Source: JAEDHM01 sp964368645 (GTDB lineage: Bacteria; Bacillota; Clostridia; Christensenellales; CAG-1252). Taken from it: a DNA stretch of 64,000 nucleotides. The stretch covers positions 1 through 64,000 of the forward strand of contig CAYJBY010000007.1 in NCBI GenBank assembly GCA_964368645.1, in the 5' to 3' direction. Both the position numbers and the translations under genes were made by a program. The notes beneath the pieces are model-generated. The model worked only from the letters and a program-made list of their open reading frames with translations. It did not search any database and had not been told where the DNA came from. Positions 8,218-16,470 of the stretch are shown piece by piece (within the stretch, counting starts at the first letter, position 1; the number at the start of each line of letters is the position of its first letter).

Positions 8218-10215
8218 TCAATCCTCGTCGCCTGCGCCGGAGGGCTTTTTTACGTTGACTTTCTTGATAAAATCGTCCACCTTGTTCAGCTTGGCATACT
8301 TGAATATGTACTGCTTTCGCGCTTCGATGTTGTTGCCCATCCAGGTCGTAATCATTCGCTCGGCACCGCTTGCGCCGTTCTCTAAGGTTACGCGGCACAA
8401 GGCGCGTTGCTTAGGGTTAAGAGCCGTTTCCCAAAGTTGCTCCGGGTTCATCTCGCCTAAGCCCTTATAACGCTGTATCTTGTAGCCCTTGCCCATCTCT
8501 GCGCAAATCGTTTCCATCTCCTTATCATCGTAAGCGTAGGAAATCACGCCCTTCTTCTCTATCTTATAAAGAGGAGGCATACCTATATATATATGTCCTT
8601 CCGTTATTAACGGACGCATATAGCGGTAGAAAAAGGTCAGAAGCAGGGAACGGATATGTCCGCCGTCCTGGTCTGCATCCGCCAAAATTATAATCTTGTG
8701 ATATTTTAAGCCGCTGATGTCAAAATCCTCGCCTATTCCCGTGCCGAACGCTCCTATTATGGTGCAAATCTCCTCGTTGGCAAGCAGTCTTTCGATACGG
8801 GCTTTTTCCGCGTTGATGGACTTGCCCTTAATGGGAAGTATCGCCTGTGTGGAACGGTCTCTCGCTTGTCTTGCACTGCCGCCTGCGCTATCGCCCTCAA
8901 CTATAAATATCTCGCATACCTCGGGTTTTTTGCTTGTGCAGGGAGCCATTTTGCCAACAAGACAGTTGCTGTTGACGCTGTTCTTCTGTCTGGCTAAATC
9001 CTTAGCCTTTTTGCTCGCCTCTCTGGCTCTTGCGGCGTTAAGCGCCTTTTCTATCAATGCATCCGCCAGTTCAAAGTGCTTTTTCTCGGAAAAATACGAG
9101 GTAAGTTTGGCATAAACCGCATTCTCAACCAAAGTTTTAGCTTCGGGGTTGCCGAGTTTGCCTTTGGTCTGCCCCTCGAACTGGACGTTCTGCATTTTGA
9201 TTGCCAAAACCGCAGTCAAGCCCTCGCGGAAATCCTCGCCCATTAGGTTGGAATCCTTTTCCTTAAGCGCACCGTGTTCTCTTGCGTACTCGTTCATAAC
9301 CCTTGTATATGCGCTCTTAAAGCCGGTTTCGTGAGTGCCGCCCTCGTTGGTGCTAATGTTGTTGACGTAGGAGGATATGTTCTCCGAATAGTCGCTGGTT
9401 CCCTGCAAGGCAAGCTCCATTTGGAAAGTCTTCTGAGAATCGGAAATGTAAACGACCTCGCTGTGCAGCTTTTCCTTGTCGGCGTTGACAAAGGATACCA
9501 AGTCGGCTATACCGCCCTCGTAGTGATAGGTCTCCTTAAAAGGCTCAAGATTCTCGTTGACCTCGCGCTTATCCTCGATGGAAAGCATTACGCCCTTGTT
9601 GAGAAAAGCCAAATTTTGAACGCGGTTGCAAACAGTGTTCAGCTGTAAAGTTTCATCGCCGAAAACCCGTCTGTCAGGCATAAATCTAACGTAGGTGCCG
9701 TGCTTGTCTGTCTTCTCGCCCGTGGGCTTAAGCTTGGTCTTGGGGATACCGCTCTTAATCTTGCCGTCCACCTCAATTGAGTGGAACTCCTGCTTATAAA
9801 CCGTGCCGTCTCTGAAAACTTTGACCTCAAGCCATTCGGATAAAGCGTTGGTTACGGACGCGCCTACGCCGTGCAAGCCGCCCGAAAAGGTGTAACTGTT
9901 GACGTTGAATTTGCCGCCTGCGTGCAGCTTGGTGAAAACCGCTTCAACGCCCGTTATGCCAAGGCTCTCTACTATATCCACAGGGATACCTCTGCCGTCG
10001 TCCTCAACGGATACGCTGCCGTCCTCATATAATATAATACCGACCTTAGAACCGTAGCCGTTGGCTATCTCGTCGATACTGTTATCAATAATCTCCCAAA
10101 GGATATGGTGCAAGCCTCTGCTGCCTGTGCCGCCGATGTACATACCCGGTCTTAATCTGACAGGTTCCAAGCCCTCCAGCACCTGAATATCTTTTGCGCT
10201 GTATTCCTCTTTCAA
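8218..10215 (-). CDS. gyrB/parE: Type IIA topoisomerase subunit B (ParE/GyrB family)
   Basis: This ATPase subunit partners the A subunit encoded directly downstream. The 665 residues show the GHKL ATP site (EIIDNSIDE, DDGRGIPV, GGLHGVGASVTNAL), the transducer domain, and the TOPRIM domain with EGDSAGG near residue 439 and DADQDGGHI near 512, ending with the family's QRYKGLGEMNPEQLWET segment. Length fits the short Gram-positive GyrB/ParE form. The start codon is TTG, supported by gggagga just upstream; no nearer ATG exists. The pair is not next to dnaA, dnaN or recF, which mildly favours topoisomerase IV, but sequence alone does not decide. Confidence 0.88.
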   Translation of the reverse strand: MKEEYSAKDIQVLEGLEPVRLRPGMYIGGTGSRGLHHILWEIIDNSIDEIANGYGSKVGIILYEDGSVSVEDDGRGIPVDIVESLGITGVEAVFTKLHAGGKFNVNSYTFSGGLHGVGASVTNALSEWLEVKVFRDGTVYKQEFHSIEVDGKIKSGIPKTKLKPTGEKTDKHGTYVRFMPDRRVFGDETLQLNTVCNRVQNLAFLNKGVMLSIEDKREVNENLEPFKETYHYEGGIADLVSFVNADKEKLHSEVVYISDSQKTFQMELALQGTSDYSENISSYVNNISTNEGGTHETGFKSAYTRVMNEYAREHGALKEKDSNLMGEDFREGLTAVLAIKMQNVQFEGQTKGKLGNPEAKTLVENAVYAKLTSYFSEKKHFELADALIEKALNAARAREASKKAKDLARQKNSVNSNCLVGKMAPCTSKKPEVCEIFIVEGDSAGGSARQARDRSTQAILPIKGKSINAEKARIERLLANEEICTIIGAFGTGIGEDFDISGLKYHKIIILADADQDGGHIRSLLLTFFYRYMRPLITEGHIYIGMPPLYKIEKKGVISYAYDDKEMETICAEMGKGYKIQRYKGLGEMNPEQLWETALNPKQRALCRVTLENGASGAERMITTWMGNNIEARKQYIFKYAKLNKVDDFIKKVNVKKPSGAGDED

Positions 10216-10297
10216 GTTGTCCTCCCGTTTGCACGAATTCGTTAATTTTCGCCCGTAAATCCAACATATAGTGTTTTACGCGCATACATACGTACTA

Positions 10298-10326
10298 ATT
10301 GTATCACAGCGGCAACGATATTTCAA
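10298..10326 (-). promoter_or_regulatory. Sigma-A promoter of the topoisomerase operon
   Basis: On the minus strand, TTGAAA (10326-10321), a 17-bp spacer and TACAAT (10303-10298) give a transcript with a leader of roughly 75 nt. Confidence 0.65.
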
Positions 10327-10571
10327 AGGAATTAAATCCATTTTTCTCTATTTTTTCGCAGGAATGAAAAACGAATCGTCTGCTTTTCAAAACGCAATTT
10401 ACAATTTCCGCGGGTACTCCGCGTTTTTTTAGAATCGAAGCTTTGCCCGAACGGAGCAAATCCCTTTTACTTTTTTCAAGCCTTAATAAAATCGCTTTTT
10501 CCGCTTACTTTGTCAATCTTCGTCATATCCCTCGCGTTATAATGAAAAAAACGCATAAAGGAGCTGTAAGT
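10327..10571. other. Divergent intergenic region before the DivIVA-like gene
   Basis: No RNA or coding feature is evident. A TATAAT at 10538-10543 may be the -10 of the DivIVA-like gene, but its -35 is poor. Confidence 0.4.
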
Positions 10572-11153
10572 ATGGCAAGATTTTCAGCAGAAAGAAAGGG
10601 CTATAACAAAAAGGAAGTGGAGGATTATATCGGTAAAACGGAAAAATATTTAGAGGGGAAAATAAAGGATTTACAGGAGAGAATAACCTCGCTCAAAGAA
10701 GAGCTGGAGGAAACCTGCTCTCTTAACGAGGAATACCGTAAACGTGAAAACAAGATTTCGGGGTTACTGCTTAAGGCGATGGACGTTAAGGAAGAGTTAG
10801 AGGCGGAAGCCCGTGCGGAAAGAGCGATTGAGAGCGACAGACTGAAAATCTTTCGTGAAAAATGGCTTACCTACGCCACCGAGTTACGCTGTACCAGACA
10901 ATCCGACGTAATAGCAAAATTGGATAAACTCACAGACGAGGTCTGCTTTGACCTTGAACAGCACGTCAGAACAGACCTAAATCTGCTTAAAGCCTTGCCG
11001 AAGGAAGAACTCTCCCCTGAAACCGAACAGGAATTCCGCGACGAAAGCGCACGCGTAACCGAGGCAAAAAAGGAAAAGGCGGAGCTTACTCCCGAAGAGG
11101 AAAGCCGCCGCCTTGCAAATCTGTGTAAGAGTTTGGGGATTCTTGACGATTAA
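10572..11153 (+). CDS. DivIVA-domain coiled-coil protein
   Basis: The 193-residue protein begins ARFSAERKGYNKKEVEDYIGK, which matches the short N-terminal lipid-binding segment of DivIVA/GpsB proteins (F..xxxGYxxxeVdxyi). A charged coiled coil from about residue 25 to 80 follows, then an acidic C-terminus. DivIVA proteins bind curved membrane and recruit division, wall-synthesis or sporulation factors. The ATG at 10572 has aaaggag nine bases upstream; an in-frame extension to 10443 has no such site. The C-terminal half does not match canonical DivIVA, so the exact role is uncertain. It ends 3 bp from the convergent phosphatase gene, with no visible terminator between them. Confidence 0.65.
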   Translation: MARFSAERKGYNKKEVEDYIGKTEKYLEGKIKDLQERITSLKEELEETCSLNEEYRKRENKISGLLLKAMDVKEELEAEARAERAIESDRLKIFREKWLTYATELRCTRQSDVIAKLDKLTDEVCFDLEQHVRTDLNLLKALPKEELSPETEQEFRDESARVTEAKKEKAELTPEEESRRLANLCKSLGILDD

Positions 11154-11156
11154 GAG

Positions 11157-11810
11157 CTATAAACCTATAACGTACTCCTTCATATCGTCTAACCTCAGGC
11201 AGTTAAGCGTACCACCGCAAAAAACTCCCCCGTCCAAAGAAATCTTATATGTTCCGTACTTTATGCCCTTTATACCGTACCGAATCGTATTGGGCGTATG
11301 TCCGTGTACTACGTAATCGTAATCCTCAAAACGCTCGTCACGGCTTAAAAACGGCTCTCTCATCCATATTAGGTCGTTGGGAACCTGTAAGCCAAGCGGC
11401 GTATCGTAATCCACTCCTGCGTGTACCAGCAGGAATTTTTTGCCGTTGACCGTAAGGCTTTTGTATAACGGTAAGGTGGAAAAGTAAGGTACGTAGCCGT
11501 ATAAAACCCGATTGACGTCCGAGCCGAATTCCCGTCCAAAGGAGCTTACCGTCGCACTGCTGCCGTTATATTTCCAGGTGCGGTCGCCGTACTTAACGAA
11601 ATCGACAAGCATCTGCTCGTGATTACCTAAGAGTAATATCACGTTTTTCCTGCCGCGTATCTCCATAAGCACCTTATACGAGTCTGGTCCGCGGTCTATC
11701 ACGTCGCCGATTACGTACAAAACGTCCTCTTTCCTTAAGTCGATAACGGAAAGAAGCTCCGAAAACTGACTGTAACAGCCGTGAATATCGCTTGTAACGT
11801 ATGTAGCCAT
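11157..11810 (-). CDS. Serine/threonine-type or ApaH-like phosphoesterase
   Basis: The 217-residue product is a cytoplasmic binuclear-metal phosphatase of the PPP/ApaH group. Motifs are SDIHGCY (DxH), YVIGDVIDRGPDS (GDxxDRG), LLLGNHEQM (GNHE), and HAGVDYDTPL and HGHTPNTI further on. GDxxDRG with GNHE suits both protein phosphatases and diadenosine tetraphosphatases, and at this length the substrate cannot be assigned. I chose the ATG at 11810, which sits behind tgggggc, over an extension to 11861. It is last in the galK-lgt-pncB run, with 137 bp to pncB, so it may have its own promoter. Confidence 0.75.
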   Translation of the reverse strand: MATYVTSDIHGCYSQFSELLSVIDLRKEDVLYVIGDVIDRGPDSYKVLMEIRGRKNVILLLGNHEQMLVDFVKYGDRTWKYNGSSATVSSFGREFGSDVNRVLYGYVPYFSTLPLYKSLTVNGKKFLLVHAGVDYDTPLGLQVPNDLIWMREPFLSRDERFEDYDYVVHGHTPNTIRYGIKGIKYGTYKISLDGGVFCGGTLNCLRLDDMKEYVIGL

Positions 11811-11947
11811 ATCAAGCCCCCAAATCGGTTTTACCGCTCCTTTTTGTTCGACAATAAGCACTAAGCCGTGCCTGTCGAAACGAATTGTAACCGCTTTCGT
11901 TAGGGTGCGGTATCTGCAACCGCGGTGCCGCTTGACGCCGAAATCGG

Positions 11948-13399
11948 CTATTGATTTTTGTGCCTTTCGGATTGTATCATCGCCGTTTTCAAATCGTAAA
12001 GGCGTTGCGATAAATCTACCTTATATATATGCGGAAGCGTAATCCTCTTGTACTGATCCCAGAAGCTGTCGGTACATTTTTTGTGATACGCGGTCAACTC
12101 GCTTAAGGGAGGACAGTTATAAACCAACTCGCCGTCCTTAATAATCTCAACTAACAGCTCTTCTACGTAATAATCGGTAACGGTCTTGGTCTTCCATACG
12201 TTATCGGGATCGAAAATCGTGTACGGTCTGCCGTCGGGTAAAGGCTCGTCCGCTAACATAATAAGGTCGGCTATCGCCTTGCCCGTATCCTTTCCGAAAA
12301 AGCGAATAACCTTTTTCAGCCCGGGGTTCGTTATCTTTTCCATAGTATCGCTGATTTTGATTTTCGGAACGAGCTTACCGTTTTCTTCCATCGCGGATAG
12401 CTTGTAAACGCCGCCGAGACTGGGGTTGTTATAACTGGTAATCAGCTTGGTGCCTATGCCGTATAAATCTATCTTCGCGCCCTGTGCGTTAAGAGCCAAA
12501 AGCACATTCTCGTCAATATCCCCTGAAGCGCAAATCTTAGCGTAAGGGTACCCTGCCGCGTCCAGCATATCACGGGCCTTGTTGGTAAGGTAAGCTAAGT
12601 CGCCTGAATCTATGCGGATTCCCACAGGCTTGTGTCCTGCCGCCACCAGCTCGTCAAAAACTTTTATTGCGTTAGGCACACCGCTTTCAAGAGTGTTGTA
12701 GGTATCCACCAAAAGCATACAGCTATCGGGGAAGAGCTTGGCGTACTCTCTGAATGCGGTTATCTCGTCCTTAAAGCTCATTACCCAGCTATGGGCGTGA
12801 GTTCCTGCCACGGGCACGTGGAAGAGTTTGCCTGCCAACACGTTGGAAGTGGAGGTACAGCCTGCAATCAAAGCGGCGCGTGCGCCGTATATACCTGCGT
12901 CCGGTCCTTGAGCGCGGCGCAAACCGAATTCCATAACGCCTGCCTTGGTATTGTTGACGATTTTGCTTGCCTTAGTGGCGATAAGCGTCTGGTGATTGAT
13001 TAACGTCAATAAAGCCGTTTCCACGAACTGCGCCTGAAAGATGGGAGCCTTGATTATAACCATCGGCTCGTAAGGGAACACTAAGGTGCCCTCTCTTACC
13101 GCGTACATCGTACCCGTAAATTTGAAGTTGCGCAAAAGGTCGAGGAAATCCTCGTCAAAGAGGTTAAGACTGCGTAAATAGCCAATCTCGTCGTCGCCGA
13201 AGCGTATATTGCGGATATAGTCTATCGCCTGTTCCAGCCCTGCCGCCACGGCATAGCTAAGCTCTGTCGTACCGCGGAAAAACAGGTCGAAAACAGCCTC
13301 GTTGTTAAGCATATCGCTACGGCTGTAGCCGTACATCATCGTCAGCTCGTAAAGGTCGGTCAATAGCGTTAGATTGCGTTCACTGTCAAAACTGCTCAT
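11948..13399 (-). CDS. pncB: Nicotinate phosphoribosyltransferase
   Basis: PncB makes nicotinate mononucleotide from nicotinate and PRPP in the NAD salvage pathway. The 483 residues match the long Gram-positive form: the N-terminal LTDLYELTMMYGYSRS, the FGLRRAQGPD segment, VAGTHAHSWVMSF with the catalytic-region His, and RIDSGDLAYLTNKAR, which binds phosphoribose. ggaggg lies five bases before the ATG. It is 15 bp downstream of the small membrane-protein gene and is probably in the galK-lgt transcript. No other NAD genes are nearby. Confidence 0.9.
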   Translation of the reverse strand: MSSFDSERNLTLLTDLYELTMMYGYSRSDMLNNEAVFDLFFRGTTELSYAVAAGLEQAIDYIRNIRFGDDEIGYLRSLNLFDEDFLDLLRNFKFTGTMYAVREGTLVFPYEPMVIIKAPIFQAQFVETALLTLINHQTLIATKASKIVNNTKAGVMEFGLRRAQGPDAGIYGARAALIAGCTSTSNVLAGKLFHVPVAGTHAHSWVMSFKDEITAFREYAKLFPDSCMLLVDTYNTLESGVPNAIKVFDELVAAGHKPVGIRIDSGDLAYLTNKARDMLDAAGYPYAKICASGDIDENVLLALNAQGAKIDLYGIGTKLITSYNNPSLGGVYKLSAMEENGKLVPKIKISDTMEKITNPGLKKVIRFFGKDTGKAIADLIMLADEPLPDGRPYTIFDPDNVWKTKTVTDYYVEELLVEIIKDGELVYNCPPLSELTAYHKKCTDSFWDQYKRITLPHIYKVDLSQRLYDLKTAMIQSERHKNQ

Positions 13400-13413
13400 A
13401 ATTCCCTCCGTTC

Positions 13414-14052
13414 TCAGCCGTTGTATTTTCTGTTGGGATCGGGCTTATACTCCTCTTCCTCTTCTTCGGAAGGAGCGTCCGTCTCCCCGTATCGTCTGTT
13501 GGGATTAGCCCGATAGCCCTTTTTCTCATTAACGGCTTCCGTGCTTCTGTTGCGGCAAACCGCGTTAATTATAAAGCTTGCGCCGATACAGAACACCACG
13601 CCTATTGCGATAATCCAGTACAGCTCGTACATAATCGAGAATATAAAGGTCAAGCCCATTATGAAGAAATCCGCCGCTATTATCGCGTCAAGTTTCCCCT
13701 TGGTAATCAAACCGAAGGACAGGAAAGCGAACAACCCCTGCACAACGAGCATTATGCCGAAGAAATAAGCGTAATTGATACCTCCGCCCAAACGTCTTGC
13801 CACGTTGAGGAAAAGGAATAATCCCGTGAATAATCCGCCTGCGTGAGCGACCAACGCGGATTTGCCGATTAAAGCGCAAGCAAAGCACACTCCGCCTATC
13901 AACAGGAACAGCAATTCGTACCAGCTGACAAAGTCGAACAGCTTGGTATTGCCCTTTCCTGCCTGTATGCCTGCAATCAATACGAAAACACCGTATGCGA
14001 TTATCAATAAGCCTGCGATTATGCCAACCGCGATTTTCTTAGTTTTGTTCAT
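13414..14052 (-). CDS. Multipass membrane protein, unknown function
   Basis: The product has 212 residues. The N-terminus is basic (NKTKK), then about six hydrophobic segments fill residues 8-165, and an acidic tail with six consecutive Glu residues follows. The tail carries two similar motifs, RANPNRRYG and KPDPNRKYNG, spaced around 25 residues apart. The start at 14052 has aaggag nearby and overlaps the 3' end of lgt by 14 bp; longer readings run through lgt in another frame. I do not recognise the family. Coupling to lgt suggests an envelope function, by inference only. Confidence 0.65.
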   Translation of the reverse strand: MNKTKKIAVGIIAGLLIIAYGVFVLIAGIQAGKGNTKLFDFVSWYELLFLLIGGVCFACALIGKSALVAHAGGLFTGLFLFLNVARRLGGGINYAYFFGIMLVVQGLFAFLSFGLITKGKLDAIIAADFFIMGLTFIFSIMYELYWIIAIGVVFCIGASFIINAVCRNRSTEAVNEKKGYRANPNRRYGETDAPSEEEEEEYKPDPNRKYNG

Positions 14053-15058
14053 TGACTTTCTCCTTATCATTGTCATTCTTGTCCGCGTCTTTGTCCGCGT
14101 CGCTTGCCGCCTTAGCTGACTGCTCGCCGCAGTCTGCGCCGTTGCAAGAGTTCTCCGCTCCGCTTTGGTCGTTGTTCTCAAAGTCGGGGAATACGTACAC
14201 AGTACGCGGATCAATCGGCTTTAGGAAACGAGGACAGCCGAGTCGAATCTTGTTAAACACTATCAACAGTATGACGATAAACGCCAAAACCGCCGCCAGA
14301 GCGCACCCAACAACGCCGATTTTCACACCGCCCACCGAAACAGCGTCGGTACGAATGGACTCCATAACCGCTCTCACCGCACAGTACCAAGCCAAATAGG
14401 ACATAAACACGGTAAGATTCTTTTTGCTTTTGCGGCTGATTAACCACAGCACGGCAAAGCCTATAAGGTTGAGAACCATCTCGTAAAAGAAGGTTGCTTG
14501 AAACCAACCGTTCTCTATAACGTCAACCACTCTTCCTGCCTCGTCCGTAACGTAATGAGTGTCTATCTGTACGGCAAAGGGGAAATGTTGCAGATTTTCG
14601 TTCAGCACCTGCTGACCGTAGAGCTCCTGATTGACGAAGTTGCCCCAACGCCCCAGTGCCTGCCCCAAAACCATACCGGGGGCTATCATATCCAAAACCT
14701 CTGCGTAATTAATCTTGTTGTGTTTGCACGCCAAAGCCGCGCCTAACGCGCCGCCCGGTATCGCGCCCAATATGCTGATACCGCCGTCACGGGTGCTGAT
14801 TATCACCCACAAGTCTTCCCAACTTTTGAGAGGAAAGTCGCTTGCGTGGAACAGCACGTACGCCAGTCTTGCAAAGACTATGGCAAGAGGTATCACCCAC
14901 AAAAACAGCTCAAGCATAAAATCCATAGTGAATTTCCGCCGTTTGCTGTCGTAAACCACTACGCCGAAGGCTATAAGTATCGCCAAGGTTATAATTATGC
15001 CGTACCAGTAAATAGCCAAGCTACCTATGTGAAAGGCTACGGGGTTAGCTAACAGCAT
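14039..15058 (-). CDS. lgt: Prolipoprotein diacylglyceryl transferase
   Basis: Lgt attaches diacylglycerol from phosphatidylglycerol to the lipobox cysteine of prelipoproteins in the membrane, a step the several lipoproteins in this window would need. The 339-residue protein has seven or so membrane helices and the signature GRWGNFVNQELYG, plus DGGISILGAIPGG. Length exceeds the usual 260-290 because of a hydrophilic tail of about 50 residues rich in Asp, Lys and Asn. The ATG at 15058 sits behind cggagga, which overlaps the galK stop region; the longer reading to 15100 would run back into galK. Translation is coupled to galK. Confidence 0.88.
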   Translation of the reverse strand: MLLANPVAFHIGSLAIYWYGIIITLAILIAFGVVVYDSKRRKFTMDFMLELFLWVIPLAIVFARLAYVLFHASDFPLKSWEDLWVIISTRDGGISILGAIPGGALGAALACKHNKINYAEVLDMIAPGMVLGQALGRWGNFVNQELYGQQVLNENLQHFPFAVQIDTHYVTDEAGRVVDVIENGWFQATFFYEMVLNLIGFAVLWLISRKSKKNLTVFMSYLAWYCAVRAVMESIRTDAVSVGGVKIGVVGCALAAVLAFIVILLIVFNKIRLGCPRFLKPIDPRTVYVFPDFENNDQSGAENSCNGADCGEQSAKAASDADKDADKNDNDKEKVNEQN

Positions 15059-15060
15059 AC

Positions 15061-16335
15061 TCAGTCCTCCGTTTTTTCCAACCGTAAACCGGTGTCGCAC
15101 GCTCCGCTGTCGCGAACCTCTACGGAGAATACGTTGTCGTCGCCGTAGAAAGTCTGCATAGCCTTAACTATGCTTTCGGTGAACTCCTTCCGAGCGAAAA
15201 TAATAATCGTGCCTGCAAAGCCGCCGCCGTGTACGCGGTAAGCCTTAACGCCTTCCTGCTGTGAGGCAAGCTCCAGAGCCAGCGGAATACACTGCTCCGT
15301 ATCCCCCTCGGGGTAACAGTTCTGGAGTAGCTTGTAACTGCTCTCTCCCGACGCGTTGATATAATCGAAAAAGTCGTCTGCGCCGAGTTTAACGGCGTCG
15401 AAAGCCTTTTCGACTCTGCGGTTCTCATCGTAAAAATGAATAGCCCTCAATATCGCTCTGCCCGAAAACTTATCCTTAAGACGAGGCAGTGCGGCTACAA
15501 AATCCTTCTCGTCCACCTCGCGCAGAACCTTTTTGCCGAAAAATCCAGCAACCGACTCCATCTCCTCTCTTATCGCCGCATAGCAGGAAGTTAGAGAACA
15601 GTGATCGCCGCCCGTGTTGACGAGGATTATAGATACTCCCTGATAAGCCCAGTCAAGATTCTCAACGGTGGGATTTTCGGGATTGTTAAAATCGATAAAG
15701 CTAACGCCGCCTAATGCAATAGCCGACTGATCCATAAGTCCGCAGGGCTTGCCGAAAAAAGCCGACTCCGCCCACTGCGACGCTTTCGCCTTGGTAATCG
15801 CGTCTATACTGCCGCCGTTGTAAAGGACGTTGAAGACCTCGGCGATAAGTAATTCAAAAGAGGAAGAGGAGGATACCCCCGCGCCCTTGAAGACGTTGGA
15901 GGTGGTGGTACATACAAAACCGCCCACTTTATAACCCTTGGACTTAAAATAGGAAGCTACGCCCTTAACAAGAGCGGTACTGGTGCCCTTTTCGGCGGCG
16001 ACCATATCCAAACTGTCCAAATTGACTTCGATTAAAGGATACCCTGCCGAAAAAATCCGCACTACGCCGTTATCGGCGGCGGTCACTGCGCCTAAGGTGT
16101 CTATCGTTAACGCGGCTGTCAGTACCTTGCCGTGATTGTGGTCGGTGTGATTGCCGCAAATCTCTATACGTCCGGGAGAGGAGAAAAAGCGCATACTTTT
16201 AACATCGAAGCGTTTGATATGCTCCGCGCCCAACGCCGCATAACGGGCGGCGCAAGCCGTAATGTCCGTATCCTTACCGTATAACCCTTTTACCGTTTGA
16301 CAGAAAATACCGTTCTCTTTTAATACGTCTATCAT
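15061..16335 (-). CDS. galK: Galactokinase
   Basis: GalK phosphorylates galactose at C1 using ATP, the entry to the Leloir pathway, and fits the divergent galT across a 135-bp gap. The 424-residue GHMP kinase has the galactokinase signature GRIEICGNHTDHNHG (substrate binding), the phosphate loop KGAGVSSSSSFE and the C-terminal VHGGGFAGT motif. The start is the ATG at 16335 behind agagga; a TTG 15 bp upstream lacks a site. galE is not in the window. The gene leads a run with lgt, a membrane protein and pncB. Confidence 0.92.
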   Translation of the reverse strand: MIDVLKENGIFCQTVKGLYGKDTDITACAARYAALGAEHIKRFDVKSMRFFSSPGRIEICGNHTDHNHGKVLTAALTIDTLGAVTAADNGVVRIFSAGYPLIEVNLDSLDMVAAEKGTSTALVKGVASYFKSKGYKVGGFVCTTTSNVFKGAGVSSSSSFELLIAEVFNVLYNGGSIDAITKAKASQWAESAFFGKPCGLMDQSAIALGGVSFIDFNNPENPTVENLDWAYQGVSIILVNTGGDHCSLTSCYAAIREEMESVAGFFGKKVLREVDEKDFVAALPRLKDKFSGRAILRAIHFYDENRRVEKAFDAVKLGADDFFDYINASGESSYKLLQNCYPEGDTEQCIPLALELASQQEGVKAYRVHGGGFAGTIIIFARKEFTESIVKAMQTFYGDDNVFSVEVRDSGACDTGLRLEKTED

Positions 16336-16402
16336 AAAATCCTCTTGCAAAAAGCCGTTATTGGTGTTATAATCACAACAAAGAAGGGCTTTGCCGTCTT
16401 TT

Positions 16403-16439
16403 TTAACATAATTATATCACTTATTTTATGTTAAATCAA
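16403..16439 (-). promoter_or_regulatory. galK promoter with overlapping palindrome
   Basis: On the minus strand, TTGATT (16439-16434), a 17-bp spacer and TATAAT (16416-16411) form a promoter for galK. A perfect 9-bp inverted repeat, ttaacataa (16403-16411) and ttatgttaa (16426-16434), overlaps the -10 and runs to the -35. Half-sites are about 23 bp apart centre to centre, so a dimeric repressor could control both divergent gal genes. That role is inference. Confidence 0.55.
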
Positions 16440-16470
16440 CGCGTTAGATATTTTTTATTAAGAGGTTACA

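Noticed and set aside
8069..8398. Minus-strand arginine-rich frame over the junction of the topoisomerase genes
   Set aside because: It is a shadow in another frame; both real genes cover the region with clear family motifs.
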